This document shows, one piece after another, positions 8,742 through 17,515 of a stretch of DNA of 64,000 nucleotides. The stretch spans positions 1 through 64,000 of the forward strand of contig CBDEVQ010000098.1 of NCBI GenBank assembly GCA_965243605.1, in the 5' to 3' direction. Position 1 is the stretch's first letter, and each line of letters starts with the position of its first letter. Under the pieces are notes generated by a model that ran no database searches, had not been told where the DNA came from, and saw only the letters and a program-made list of their open reading frames with translations. The stretch comes from JBMYYR01 sp965243605. Its GTDB lineage: Bacteria > Bacteroidota > Bacteroidia > Flavobacteriales > CAJXXR01. Made by a program: the position numbers and the translations under genes.

Positions 8742-10626
8742 AATGTGAACATCTTTTAAAAGAATACTGGGGCTATGACAGCTTTAGACTACAGCAGTGG
8801 GAGGTCATTGAACATGTCTTAAATAAACAAGACGGACTCGTTCTATTCCCAACTGGTGGTGGTAAGTCTCTATGTTATCAGATTCCAGGACTTTTACAAG
8901 ATGGATTATGTTTGGTTATTAGTCCACTTATTTCTTTAATGAAAGATCAAGTTGATGAATTAACGTCTAGAGGAATTCTTGCCAATTACCTCACGTCTGA
9001 CACGCATTTAAATGATCGAATAAAGACTTGGAATTTAGCACAAAAAGGAGAATTGAAATTCCTTTTTCTGTCGCCAGAAGCCATGGGTAACCCACATAAT
9101 ATTAATGAGCTTAAACATGTTTACATAAACTTAATTGCTATTGATGAAGCACATTGTATTTCTGAATGGGGACACGATTTTAGACCCTCATATTTTAATA
9201 TAGTAGATGCTTTAAATGAGCTGCCTTCGGCAATTCCAAGACTAGCATTAACGGCAACAGCAACCTCCAAAGTCCTTCATGAAATTGGTGCTCGTTTACA
9301 GTTAAGGACACCAGAAATATTCCAATCGAGTTTTAAAAGGGATAACCTATCATATTTTGTTATCAAAAACCCGAACTCCTATCCTATTGTTGAAAAAATA
9401 ATACGCAAAAATAAAGGGTCTGGGATAATATATACCAATAGTAGAAAAAAGTGTGAGGACATTGAAAAATGGTTATCTCAAAAACGGATTTCAGCCAAGG
9501 CATATCATGCGGGTTTAAGCCCTGATACAAGAATACAAATTCAGAATTATTGGAAATCTGGACAGTTACCCATTGTAGTGGCAACCAATGCATTTGGTAT
9601 GGGTATAAATAAAGAAGATGTACGCTGGGTTATTCATTTAGACCCTCCTAAAAACTGTGAATCTTATTTCCAAGAAGCTGGTCGAGCTGGAAGAGATGGA
9701 AAAAAAGCATTCTCTATTTTATTTGCATCAGAAGAAAAAGCTAAATGGTTAACAAATCAAGAAAAAAAACCTCCTTACACAGCAGTCTTTACAACAGTTT
9801 TTAGATGTATTTTATTTACACTTCAGAGTTGCAATACATGAAGGTGAACAACAAAAGTACCTCCTTAATTTTGACGAGTTTTATAAAAAAAGAAAGATTA
9901 GTGAGTATCAGATTAAACAATGTTTACATCATTTAAAAAATCAAGAATTTTTAAATTATTATGCATTCGATAAATATGATCTTTATTTCAAGTTTGTAGA
10001 TGTACATTTTAATCCAGACGTTTTTAACGATCAGCAAGATGTTTTATTCGACTTGTTTGAGGTTTTAATCCGAAAATATGCCGATAAACATTTTGAATAC
10101 ATCCCAATTGATAAGGCTTATTTTGCGCAAAGGCTTCAAGTATATCCAGATAAAGTAGAACGCTTATTTAATCAACTCAAGGAATTAAAACTCATTAAAA
10201 ATACAACACAAAAACGATTGTATTGTACAGTTATTATTTAATCGTGAAAAAAAACAAACTCCATATCTTGGTTTAAATACGCTTAATAAAGTTAACGATC
10301 ATAAAATAAACCAAGCTTTTGCATTGCAACAATATATCCAAAACAATACAATTTGTCGTACGGCTTGGATGATGAATTATTTTAACGAAAAGAGTGATTA
10401 CAAGTGCGGAATTTGCGACATTTGTATTAACAATAAAAAAGACGACGGTACACGTATTCGTATAAAAAAAGCTTTAGATTTTTACCTTCAAGAACCAATA
10501 GACCTTGAAGACTTACTAGGAGAATTTAAACCGACAGAACATGACTGGATTAAATCTTACCTACAGGAGCTCTCTTTAAATGAACGTATTGAAATCCGTA
10601 ATCAATATATATATCCTAAAAAATGA
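8729..10626 (+). pseudogene. recQ: RecQ-type ATP-dependent DNA helicase, interrupted by two frameshifts
   Basis: Read through two shifts this is one helicase of about 632 aa. The N-terminal part (8729-about 9815) has Walker A PTGGGKSLCYQ, the DEAH box IDEAHCISEWGHDFRPSY, TATATS and the motif VI-type QEAGRAGRDG. A +1 shift within the T-rich tract at about 9810-9822 (one T too many) moves the frame to VAIHEGEQQK..., which runs to about 10225. A second extra base at about 10220-10235 leads to NREKKQTPYLGLN and the zinc-binding part with CRTAW...CGICDIC. RecQ unwinds recombination intermediates and stalled forks. Both events are single-base gains, and conserved sequence resumes immediately, so a consensus error is at least as likely as a real null allele. 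Its stop overlaps the fmt start (ATGA). Confidence 0.88.
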
Positions 10627-11591
10627 CAAAGCAACAACGTATCGTATTTATGGGAACTCCAGATTTTGCGTCCTATATTTTAGATCAACTGGTTTTAGAC
10701 CAATATAATATAGTTGGAGTTATTACTACGCCCGACAGACCTGCAGGAAGAGGATATAAACTTCAAGAATCTGCAGTTAAAAAAGTAGCTCTTAAACATC
10801 AACTACCAATATTGCAACCCGAAAAGCTTAAAGACGAAGGGTTCTTATCTAGTTTGGAAGCCTTAAACGGAGATGTTTTTGTAGTTATAGCCTTTAGAAT
10901 GTTACCTAAACTTGTTTGGAATATGCCTAAGCATGGAACGTTTAACCTTCACGCATCCTTATTACCACAATATAGAGGAGCTGCACCAATACATTGGGCA
11001 GTTATTAATGGTGAAACGGAAACGGGTGTTACTACTTTTTTTATTGATGAAAAAATTGATACAGGTGAAGTTATTAGTAACAAAACATGTGCGATTTCTC
11101 AAACCGATACTGTAGGTTCATTACATGATAAATTAATGCATATTGGTGTAGATTTAGTTAAAGAAACACTTGACAGCATTGAATTAGGGGAAATAAAAAC
11201 TAAATCTCAGGCCTCTATTATTGAAAAATATAACCTAGAACTTAAAGAAGCTCATAAGATCTTTAAACCAGACTGTCATATTAATTTTAATAATCCAGTT
11301 ATTAACGTTTATAATCATATTAGAGGGTTAAATCCATTCCCAGGAGCTTGGGCTACGTTAACATCAGAAGGAGAAAAAGACAAACAATTAAAATTATTTA
11401 ATTGCAGTTATATAAAAGCCACTCCCAAACAAACCGCAGGAACATTTTATATTGAAGATAAAATTGTTAAGATAGCGTGCTTAGACGGAGAGATTCATTT
11501 AAATACATTACAGTTAGAAGGTAAAAAACGTATGAATGCCGACGATTTCCAACGTGGATTCAACTTCGACAAAATGTATTCTTTAAAATAA
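10623..11591 (+). CDS. fmt: Methionyl-tRNA formyltransferase
   Basis: The protein is 322 aa, standard length. It contains the family signatures RIVFMGTPDFA at the N-terminus, TTPDRPAGRG (about 36-45), the formyl-folate site with FNLHASLLPQYRGAAPIHWA (about 102-121; catalytic N, H, then D in the later FIDEKIDTG), and a C-terminal OB-like domain with RGLNPFPGAW. It formylates Met-tRNA-fMet using 10-formyl-tetrahydrofolate so that translation can start. The start overlaps the recQ stop by four bases, implying translational coupling. The +1 insertions in recQ would therefore also affect its expression if real. Confidence 0.96.
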   Translation: MTKQQRIVFMGTPDFASYILDQLVLDQYNIVGVITTPDRPAGRGYKLQESAVKKVALKHQLPILQPEKLKDEGFLSSLEALNGDVFVVIAFRMLPKLVWNMPKHGTFNLHASLLPQYRGAAPIHWAVINGETETGVTTFFIDEKIDTGEVISNKTCAISQTDTVGSLHDKLMHIGVDLVKETLDSIELGEIKTKSQASIIEKYNLELKEAHKIFKPDCHINFNNPVINVYNHIRGLNPFPGAWATLTSEGEKDKQLKLFNCSYIKATPKQTAGTFYIEDKIVKIACLDGEIHLNTLQLEGKKRMNADDFQRGFNFDKMYSLK

Positions 11592-11657
11592 TTTTATTAC
11601 CAAAACTGAATATTTATATTGAATTCGGGTAATTTATAATTACTCATATAATTTGAG

Positions 11658-11665
11658 TAATTTTG
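11658..11665 (+). promoter_or_regulatory. -7 promoter box upstream of the cysteine dioxygenase-like gene
   Basis: The box reads TAATTTTG, an exact TAnnTTTG match. It would give a transcript start near 11672 and a leader of about 95 nt before the chosen ATG at 11767. No good -33 TTTG is seen, so the assignment is tentative. Confidence 0.4.
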
Positions 11666-11766
11666 CATTAATATGATTTTTGTCAATTTATTAATAATTG
11701 GTATCAATTATCTTTACTGTATCATTTAGGAAAATAACGATTTCCTTAACCTTTGAAACACATACA

Positions 11767-12474
11767 ATGAGCAAATTAAATAAACTAGTAGATTTTTTAA
11801 AGCAAGATAAAGATGTTAAACCTGTAGACATCAAAGCATTTTTAATTGATTTAAAATTAGAAGAATCAGATTTAATGCCATGGGCAGATTTTGATCACCC
11901 AAAGCATGAAGGATACGGACGTAAATTAGTTCATCAAGAATCTAATTTTGAAGTAATGGTTATGTCTTGGCAGCCAAACGATTTCTCTGGAGTTCACAAT
12001 CATGGATTTACACAATGGGGTGCAGTTCAAGTTTTCGGAAATGCTTCGCATTATATTTATAAATTAGACTCTAATAATGACATTAGTTTAGCGCGTAAAG
12101 AAAGTTTCTTTAAAGGTGATATTGCCATGGTAAATAATGCCTTAATTCACCAAATGGGTAATCAAACCGTTGACCCTTATTTAAGTCTACATATTTACGG
12201 AACGGTTGACCCTTGTGAAGAAATTACTGGAGATTCTAAAATATACGAAATTGAAAAAGGTCGTATTGTAGAGACAACTGGAGGAGCATTTTTCCAATTG
12301 GATGAATCTGAAGTATCATTAGTATCGGAATTAACTTGTACTAGTGAATCTACAATTGCAGAGTTTGGAGCTACAATTCTTCCAAAATCTATTCATTTTA
12401 CAGCAGATCAAAAAGAGTCTATAGCAAAATGGAGTAAGGATAATTTATTTACTTCAAATAAAATAAACGCTTAA
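11767..12474 (+). CDS. Cysteine dioxygenase-family cupin
   Basis: This is a 235-aa cupin. A possible TTG start further upstream (11698) would add 23 residues that look like non-coding AT-rich sequence, so the ATG at 11767 is preferred. The metal-binding pattern of thiol dioxygenases is present: His77 and His79 in SGVHNHGFTQWG and a third histidine H128 in NALIHQMGN. Length and pattern fit the cysteine dioxygenase type I family of Flavobacteriia, which oxidises cysteine to cysteine sulfinate with Fe(II) and O2. The substrate is inferred, since related cupins oxidise other thiols. It is monocistronic, with a terminator shared with the convergent SPFH gene. Confidence 0.72.
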   Translation: MSKLNKLVDFLKQDKDVKPVDIKAFLIDLKLEESDLMPWADFDHPKHEGYGRKLVHQESNFEVMVMSWQPNDFSGVHNHGFTQWGAVQVFGNASHYIYKLDSNNDISLARKESFFKGDIAMVNNALIHQMGNQTVDPYLSLHIYGTVDPCEEITGDSKIYEIEKGRIVETTGGAFFQLDESEVSLVSELTCTSESTIAEFGATILPKSIHFTADQKESIAKWSKDNLFTSNKINA

Positions 12475-12496
12475 CCAAGCCATTTATTTAGAGCAT

Positions 12497-12536
12497 AAAA
12501 AAAGGTTGTATTGACTCGTCAATACAACCTTTTTTT
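12497..12536. terminator. Bidirectional terminator between convergent genes
   Basis: An 18-bp perfect stem begins with seven A and ends with seven T, around AGGTTGTATTGA and a 4-nt loop. It sits between the cysteine dioxygenase-like gene (+) and the SPFH gene (-) and can serve both strands. Confidence 0.9.
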
Positions 12537-12561
12537 ATATCATTATATTAATGACTTAATC

Positions 12562-13485
12562 TTATTTATCATCGTTCATTTGCTGAGATGCATTTAACTC
12601 ATCGCTTACTAATTTAGCTGATGTAAATGATGCTATTGTATCATTTAACATGTCTGCTGCACCAGTTGGTGAGTTAGGTAATAAAATTAAATTACTTCTT
12701 GTAGATTCACCAACAGCTTGTAGTGTATCATAATGTTGAGTAATTACAATTAATGAAGATGCTTCTTGAGAATTAATTCCAACACGATTTAGAACCTCTA
12801 CAGACTCTTCTAAACCTCTTGCAATCTCTCTTCGTTGGTCAGCAATACCTTGACCTTGTAACTTCTTAGATTCGGCCTCTGCTTGTGCTTTCGCTACAAT
12901 ACGGATACGATCAGCTTCAGCCTCAAATTCTGCGGCTAATTTTTCACGTTCTGCGGCATTAATTCTATTCATTGCATGCTTTACAGCTTCATCTGGCTCA
13001 ATGTCTGTTACCAATGTTTTAATAATTTCGTAACCGTATTCAACCATTGCTTCTTGTAACTCACGTTTCACAGCAATAGCAACATCATCTTTACGCTCAA
13101 ATACGTCATCAATTTTCAACTTTGGCACTTCTGCTCTTACCGTATCAAATACATAAGAGGTTATTTGAGAATGTGGATTCTCTAATTTATAAAAAGCATC
13201 ATATACCTTATCCTCTATAACTTTAAATTGAACAGAAACTTGAAGGATAACAAATACATCATCTTTCGTTTTTGTTTCAATTTGAACATCTAATTGCTGA
13301 ATACGGGTACTAAGTGTACCTGCTTTTTTATCTATAAATGGTATCTTTAATTGTAAACCGGGTCTTCTTACAGATGCAAATTTACCAAATCGTTCTATAA
13401 GTACTCTAGTTTGTTGTTTTACAACAAATAAAGCGGTAATTAAAAATACGGCAAACAGTACCGCTACTAAAATAAATCCTGACAT
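12562..13485 (-). CDS. SPFH/band 7 domain membrane protein (stomatin-like)
   Basis: This 307-aa protein has one N-terminal transmembrane segment (about 4-22, FILVAVLFAVFLITALFVV), then the SPFH domain (about 24-190; RVLIERFGKF, GLQLKIPFIDK). It continues with a coiled-coil stretch rich in Ala/Glu (about 185-235; INAAEREKLAAEFEAEADR) and a C-terminal tail. Bacterial stomatin-like proteins form large oligomeric rings in membrane microdomains and act as scaffolds or protease regulators. The usual partner, an NfeD-like protein, is not next to it. It is single, convergent with the cysteine dioxygenase-like gene and downstream of rho, from which a terminator separates it. Confidence 0.9.
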   Translation of the reverse strand: MSGFILVAVLFAVFLITALFVVKQQTRVLIERFGKFASVRRPGLQLKIPFIDKKAGTLSTRIQQLDVQIETKTKDDVFVILQVSVQFKVIEDKVYDAFYKLENPHSQITSYVFDTVRAEVPKLKIDDVFERKDDVAIAVKRELQEAMVEYGYEIIKTLVTDIEPDEAVKHAMNRINAAEREKLAAEFEAEADRIRIVAKAQAEAESKKLQGQGIADQRREIARGLEESVEVLNRVGINSQEASSLIVITQHYDTLQAVGESTRSNLILLPNSPTGAADMLNDTIASFTSAKLVSDELNASQQMNDDK

Positions 13486-13520
13486 TATTATATAAGTTTA
13501 AAATTTGAAATGCAATATAC

Positions 13521-13549
13521 AAAAAAGGTCTCGAATTTATCGAGACCTT
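13521..13549 (-). terminator. Rho-independent terminator of rho
   Basis: The 10-bp stem AAGGTCTCGA / TCGAGACCTT, on the minus strand, is followed by a run of T, 24 bases after the rho stop codon. Confidence 0.85.
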
Positions 13550-13572
13550 AATATTATCAATGGTTAAATAAT

Positions 13573-15621
13573 CTATTCATTCATAGACTGTAAAAACTCT
13601 TCATTATTTTGAGTAGACTTTAGTCTTATCTTCAAGAATTCCATAGCTTCTAAAGGTTTCATATCTGCCATAAGTCTTCTTAATACCCACATACGTTTCA
13701 TGGCTGCATCTCCTAATAATAAATTCTCTTTTCGTGTACCAGAATTTATTAAATCAATTGCAGGATATGTTCTACGTGTTGCAATTTTTCTATCCAACAT
13801 CATTTCCATATTTCCTGTTCCTTTGAATTCCTCAAAGATAATATCGTCCATTTTAGATCCTGTTTCAACTAAGGCCGTTGCCACAATTGTAAGTGATCCT
13901 CCACCTTCAATATTCCTTGCCGCTCCAAAGAAACGTTTAGGCTTATGTAGTGCGTTTGCGTCAATACCTCCAGATAAGATTTTTCCAGAAGCAGGAGACA
14001 CTGTATTATAAGCTCTTGCTAAACGTGTAATAGAATCAAGTAAGATAACTACATCATGTCCACATTCAACCATTCGCTTGGCTTTTTCCAATACAATATT
14101 CGCTACTTTTACATGCTTTTCAGCAGGCTCATCAAAAGTTGATGCTACAACTTCACCTTTTACGGTTCTTGCCATATCTGTAACCTCTTCAGGTCTTTCA
14201 TCAACTAATAATACAATTAAGTACGACTCTGGATGATTTGCCGAAATTGCATTTGCTAATTCTTTTAATAATGTTGTTTTACCCGTTTTAGGTTGGGCAA
14301 CAATTAATCCTCTTTGTCCTTTCCCAATTGGCGAGAATAAGTCAATAATTCGAGTTGCTATCGTTCCTCTTTTAGAAACAATATCAAACTTCTCATTTGG
14401 GAATAATGGTGTTAAATGTTCAAAAGGAACTCTATCACGTACAAACCCAGGATCTCTACCATTAATTTTATCAACCTTTACCAATGGAAAATACTTTTCT
14501 CCTTCTTTTGGTGGTCTAATTTGTCCTTTAACCGTATCTCCTGTTTTTAATCCAAATAATTTAATCTGAGATTGAGATACATAAATATCATCAGGAGAAC
14601 TTAAGTAATTGTAATCTGATGAACGTAAAAAACCATATCCATCTTGTATTATTTCTAACACACCCTCACTTACAACCTGACCTTCAAATTCAAAAGATGC
14701 CTTCTGATTTTTATTTCTTTGGTTGTTCGAGTTATTTTGCTTTCTACGGTCGTTATTATTTCGTTTGTTCGACTGATTCGTCCCGCGTTCTGTTCTTTCC
14801 GCTTTCTCTTCTTTAGAAGCTGGAGCTACTGGCGCAGATGTATTCTGAGGCTCATTAGTCGTTGCTCTTGGGTTAGATTGAGGATCTCTTCTCGTCTGAT
14901 TTTTATTATCTCTACCTAGCCTTTGTTCTCTCGAATTTCTTGCTTGACGCGGATTACGATTTTGCTCTCTCGCAGGCTTAGTTTCTAATGGTGTTTCAGG
15001 TGAAATTGGCCCTTCACTTTGAGTACGTGGGTTAACACGTTCTCTAGGTTTTTGACTTAAACTAGCAGCTTCCATACTCGCCAAAATTTCTGGATTAATA
15101 TTAGGCGCTATTCTAGGTTTACGTTTTTCATCCGTCTTGGCTGTAGATCCCTTCTCAACACTTTTCTTTACAACTTCTTTCTCATCAGATGTTGTTTTAG
15201 ATTCTATGGGTTTAACAGTAGCATCTTTTTTAACACCCTTACTTTCAACTTTATCAGTCACACTTACTTCAGTTTTCTTTGGATTAACCTTAGCTTTTGG
15301 TTTTGGTTTTGGTTTTGGCTTTGGTTTTGGTTTATCTGAAGCTGGCTTTACTTCCTTTTCTGTCGATTTTTCTACTGCCGCTTTTGGCTTAGGTTTTGGC
15401 TTTGGCTTTGGAGCTTTTTTAGGCTTTTCATCCGCTGTTGCTTTTCCTTCTAATGCCGTAAATGTTGATTTTGCTATTTTAGGTTCTAATGCTTGTTTAT
15501 CTAATATTTGATAAATTAAATCCATTTTTTTCTGTTGCCTATATTTAGCAACATCCATCATTTTGGCAATGTTTTGTAATTCTGGTAATAATTTACCTTT
15601 AAGTTGAATAATATCGTACAT
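13573..15621 (-). CDS. rho: Transcription termination factor Rho with long disordered insertion
   Basis: The protein is 682 aa, against about 420 in E. coli. Residues 1-45 are a Rho_N/SAP-like helical domain (LLPELQNIAKMM). About 60-310 is a low-complexity insertion: first Lys/Pro/Ala-rich, with KPKPKPKPK runs, then rich in Arg/Asn/Gln. From about 318 comes the cold-shock RNA-binding domain (GVLEIIQDGYGFLRS) and then the RecA-like ATPase, with Walker A QPKTGKTT near residue 442, DERPEE and the Q-loop/R-loop segment. Rho is a hexameric RNA translocase that ends transcription. The insertion is typical for Bacteroidota Rho; in other phyla such insertions add RNA affinity or promote condensates. 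It has its own terminator, which is usual for an autoregulated gene. Confidence 0.97.
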   Translation of the reverse strand: MYDIIQLKGKLLPELQNIAKMMDVAKYRQQKKMDLIYQILDKQALEPKIAKSTFTALEGKATADEKPKKAPKPKPKPKPKAAVEKSTEKEVKPASDKPKPKPKPKPKPKAKVNPKKTEVSVTDKVESKGVKKDATVKPIESKTTSDEKEVVKKSVEKGSTAKTDEKRKPRIAPNINPEILASMEAASLSQKPRERVNPRTQSEGPISPETPLETKPAREQNRNPRQARNSREQRLGRDNKNQTRRDPQSNPRATTNEPQNTSAPVAPASKEEKAERTERGTNQSNKRNNNDRRKQNNSNNQRNKNQKASFEFEGQVVSEGVLEIIQDGYGFLRSSDYNYLSSPDDIYVSQSQIKLFGLKTGDTVKGQIRPPKEGEKYFPLVKVDKINGRDPGFVRDRVPFEHLTPLFPNEKFDIVSKRGTIATRIIDLFSPIGKGQRGLIVAQPKTGKTTLLKELANAISANHPESYLIVLLVDERPEEVTDMARTVKGEVVASTFDEPAEKHVKVANIVLEKAKRMVECGHDVVILLDSITRLARAYNTVSPASGKILSGGIDANALHKPKRFFGAARNIEGGGSLTIVATALVETGSKMDDIIFEEFKGTGNMEMMLDRKIATRRTYPAIDLINSGTRKENLLLGDAAMKRMWVLRRLMADMKPLEAMEFLKIRLKSTQNNEEFLQSMNE

Positions 15622-15783
15622 TCTATTGGGAAATAAACGTTAAAATGTTTTGAGAAATATAAATGTGAGTAGTAAGTGAGATGTCATAGATATACACATC
15701 TGTATTGCAATTATACAATAATATTCTTGGAAATGTATTTTATACAGGATTTATTTACAGTTTATCACCTCTAATTTGGTGTT

Positions 15784-16512
15784 TTATCTTGAAGCTTCTT
15801 CTGTTTTACTTGAATCTGCAATTAATCGATTAAGTTCAGTAAATTCATTTTTTGTAAAATGTCTGTATTTACCTCGTTTTAAACTCCCTAGTTCAATATT
15901 CATAATACGTGTACGCTTTAAAGCTCTAACTTCATAATCTAAATATTGACACATTCTTCTAATTTGCCTATTCAACCCTTGTGTTAGTACTATATTGAAT
16001 GTATAATCATCAATCTTTGTTACTTTACAAGGCTTAGTTACTGTATCTAGAATGGGTACACCTTGGCTCATTTTCCGAATAAACATTGGTGTTATTCTTC
16101 GGTTAACTCGAACAATATATTCCTTTTCATGATTATTCCCAGAGCGTAATATTTTATTTACAATATCTCCATCGTTGGTTAAAAATATTAAACCTTCACT
16201 TGGCTTATCCAATCTTCCTATTGGAAAAATACGTTCTGGATGATTAATAAATGAAATAATATTTCCTTTTATTTGCTCCTCTGTTGTACATGTTATACCA
16301 ATGGGCTTATTAAAAATTAAATAGATATTTTCAATGGTCTTAGTAATAACATTACCTTCCACAGTAATTTCATCAGTAGGTTTAACTTTTTCACCTAAAC
16401 CAACTGTTACTCCATTAATCTTAACCTTACCAGCTTCAATAAGTTTATCGGCACCTCGTCTAGAACAATATCCAGTTTCTGATATTGCCTTATTTAATCG
16501 TTTTAATTCCAT
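15784..16512 (-). CDS. rluF: 23S rRNA pseudouridine synthase RluF-like
   Basis: This 242-aa protein of the RsuA/RluB/E/F branch has an N-terminal S4 RNA-binding domain (about 1-50; RLNKAISETGYCSRRGADKL). The catalytic domain follows, with the signature GRLDKPSEGL, in which D102 is the catalytic aspartate, and the RsuA-type segments KEYIVRVN and LTQGLNRQIRRMC. It isomerises a specific uridine in 23S rRNA (position 2604 for RluF); assignment to RluF over RluB/E is by the RRG and EYxVRV pattern and is probable only. The gene is monocistronic, with a featureless gap of 213 bases on its upstream side. Confidence 0.85.
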   Translation of the reverse strand: MELKRLNKAISETGYCSRRGADKLIEAGKVKINGVTVGLGEKVKPTDEITVEGNVITKTIENIYLIFNKPIGITCTTEEQIKGNIISFINHPERIFPIGRLDKPSEGLIFLTNDGDIVNKILRSGNNHEKEYIVRVNRRITPMFIRKMSQGVPILDTVTKPCKVTKIDDYTFNIVLTQGLNRQIRRMCQYLDYEVRALKRTRIMNIELGSLKRGKYRHFTKNEFTELNRLIADSSKTEEASR

Positions 16513-16725
16513 GTATTTATTCTGTAGTAAAAGGCCATTTGCATAACAAAATATATAAGGACCTTTACCTATTTTTTTGTATCCCTACAAATTTAAGTTT
16601 TTCCAATTAAAGAATACAATAAAATAATTATTAGAAAAAACATGTAATAAAACACTTTACGTACCTAAGTAAAACTAAATTGAATATTCTCATTGAGCCA
16701 TTAGTCTCTATAAATACATAACAAT

Positions 16726-17325
16726 CTAGAATATCTCATTCCTCTTTTTTCTAGCCCTTAAAACTCCAGCGGTTATTCCAAAGCCTATTCCAAAAAAAAC
16801 GGTCTCTTTGTTTACCTCAATTACAGAGGATAAATATAGGCCTATTACTCGACTTTTAATCATTTCAAAAACGGGGTTTATCACTAAACTTACTGTATTA
16901 AACTTATGTCTGTTATACGTATAATTAGGACCTAATAATGTTGGAGCGTATACAAAATCGATCACCTTATCAACTTTTGTAAATGCTAACCCTGTTCTTA
17001 TGTTTAATCTGATGTTATTTTTTTCTAGTGGAATAATTTTACCGACTAATACTTGTACATCTTCATACCTGTCATGTCCCACTCCAAAAATTGAAAAGAC
17101 ACCGCCGCTAAAATCACTCGGACGATCAGGAGACCTTTGACTATAATAATGATTTCCTATATATAAAGAGTACTTATTCTTATAAATATAGTTTATTCCA
17201 TATTCTCCATTTATATGGGTACCAACAGAAAAACCAAGGTTACCATATATACTATGGTCATCAATTTGAGCCTTGGCCCCAAATGTATAAAAACAAAAAA
17301 ACAGGAAAATTATTAAACCTCTCAT
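16726..17325 (-). CDS. Secreted/outer-membrane-like hypothetical protein
   Basis: This 199-aa protein has a signal peptide (about 1-19; MRGLIIFLFFCFYTFGAKAQ). The mature part contains alternating polar/hydrophobic segments with many Tyr, Gly and Asn (for example NKYSLYIGNHYYSQ and IGFGITAGVL), as in small outer membrane beta-barrels. It ends with a basic tail (RARKKRNEIF) instead of a terminal aromatic, which weakens the barrel call. No family is recognised. It is divergent from the efflux operon and stands alone. Confidence 0.6.
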   Translation of the reverse strand: MRGLIIFLFFCFYTFGAKAQIDDHSIYGNLGFSVGTHINGEYGINYIYKNKYSLYIGNHYYSQRSPDRPSDFSGGVFSIFGVGHDRYEDVQVLVGKIIPLEKNNIRLNIRTGLAFTKVDKVIDFVYAPTLLGPNYTYNRHKFNTVSLVINPVFEMIKSRVIGLYLSSVIEVNKETVFFGIGFGITAGVLRARKKRNEIF

Positions 17326-17480
17326 TATTATAATATTTTAAGTTACTAATGTAAAAAATAATATTGATTTCTATATAAGTAGCTAGATGAAATTATTATT
17401 AATAATCTAAATCATATTCAGTGTAAGTTTTATCACATACCAATGTAATATTCATCACCACATATAACAAGCTTAGAAAA

Positions 17481-17488
17481 TACTTTTG
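17481..17488 (+). promoter_or_regulatory. -7 promoter box of the RND efflux operon
   Basis: The box reads TACTTTTG, an exact TAnnTTTG match, placing the transcript start near 17495. It overlaps a TTG codon at 17486 that is in frame with the outer membrane factor, so that TTG cannot be the real start; the ATG at 17516 is. Confidence 0.6.
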
Positions 17489-17515
17489 CTGTACACGATT
17501 AATACAACAATAGTT

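Noticed and set aside
12497..12536. Small regulatory RNA between convergent genes
   Set aside because: The symmetrical A7...T7 hairpin is fully explained as a bidirectional terminator.
15137..15511. Plus-strand FGFGFG-rich protein inside rho
   Set aside because: It is the antisense reading of the Lys/Pro repeat of rho, which has a clear family match.
17486..17515. TTG start for the TolC-like gene
   Set aside because: It overlaps an exact -7 promoter box and would put ten residues ahead of a normal signal peptide.
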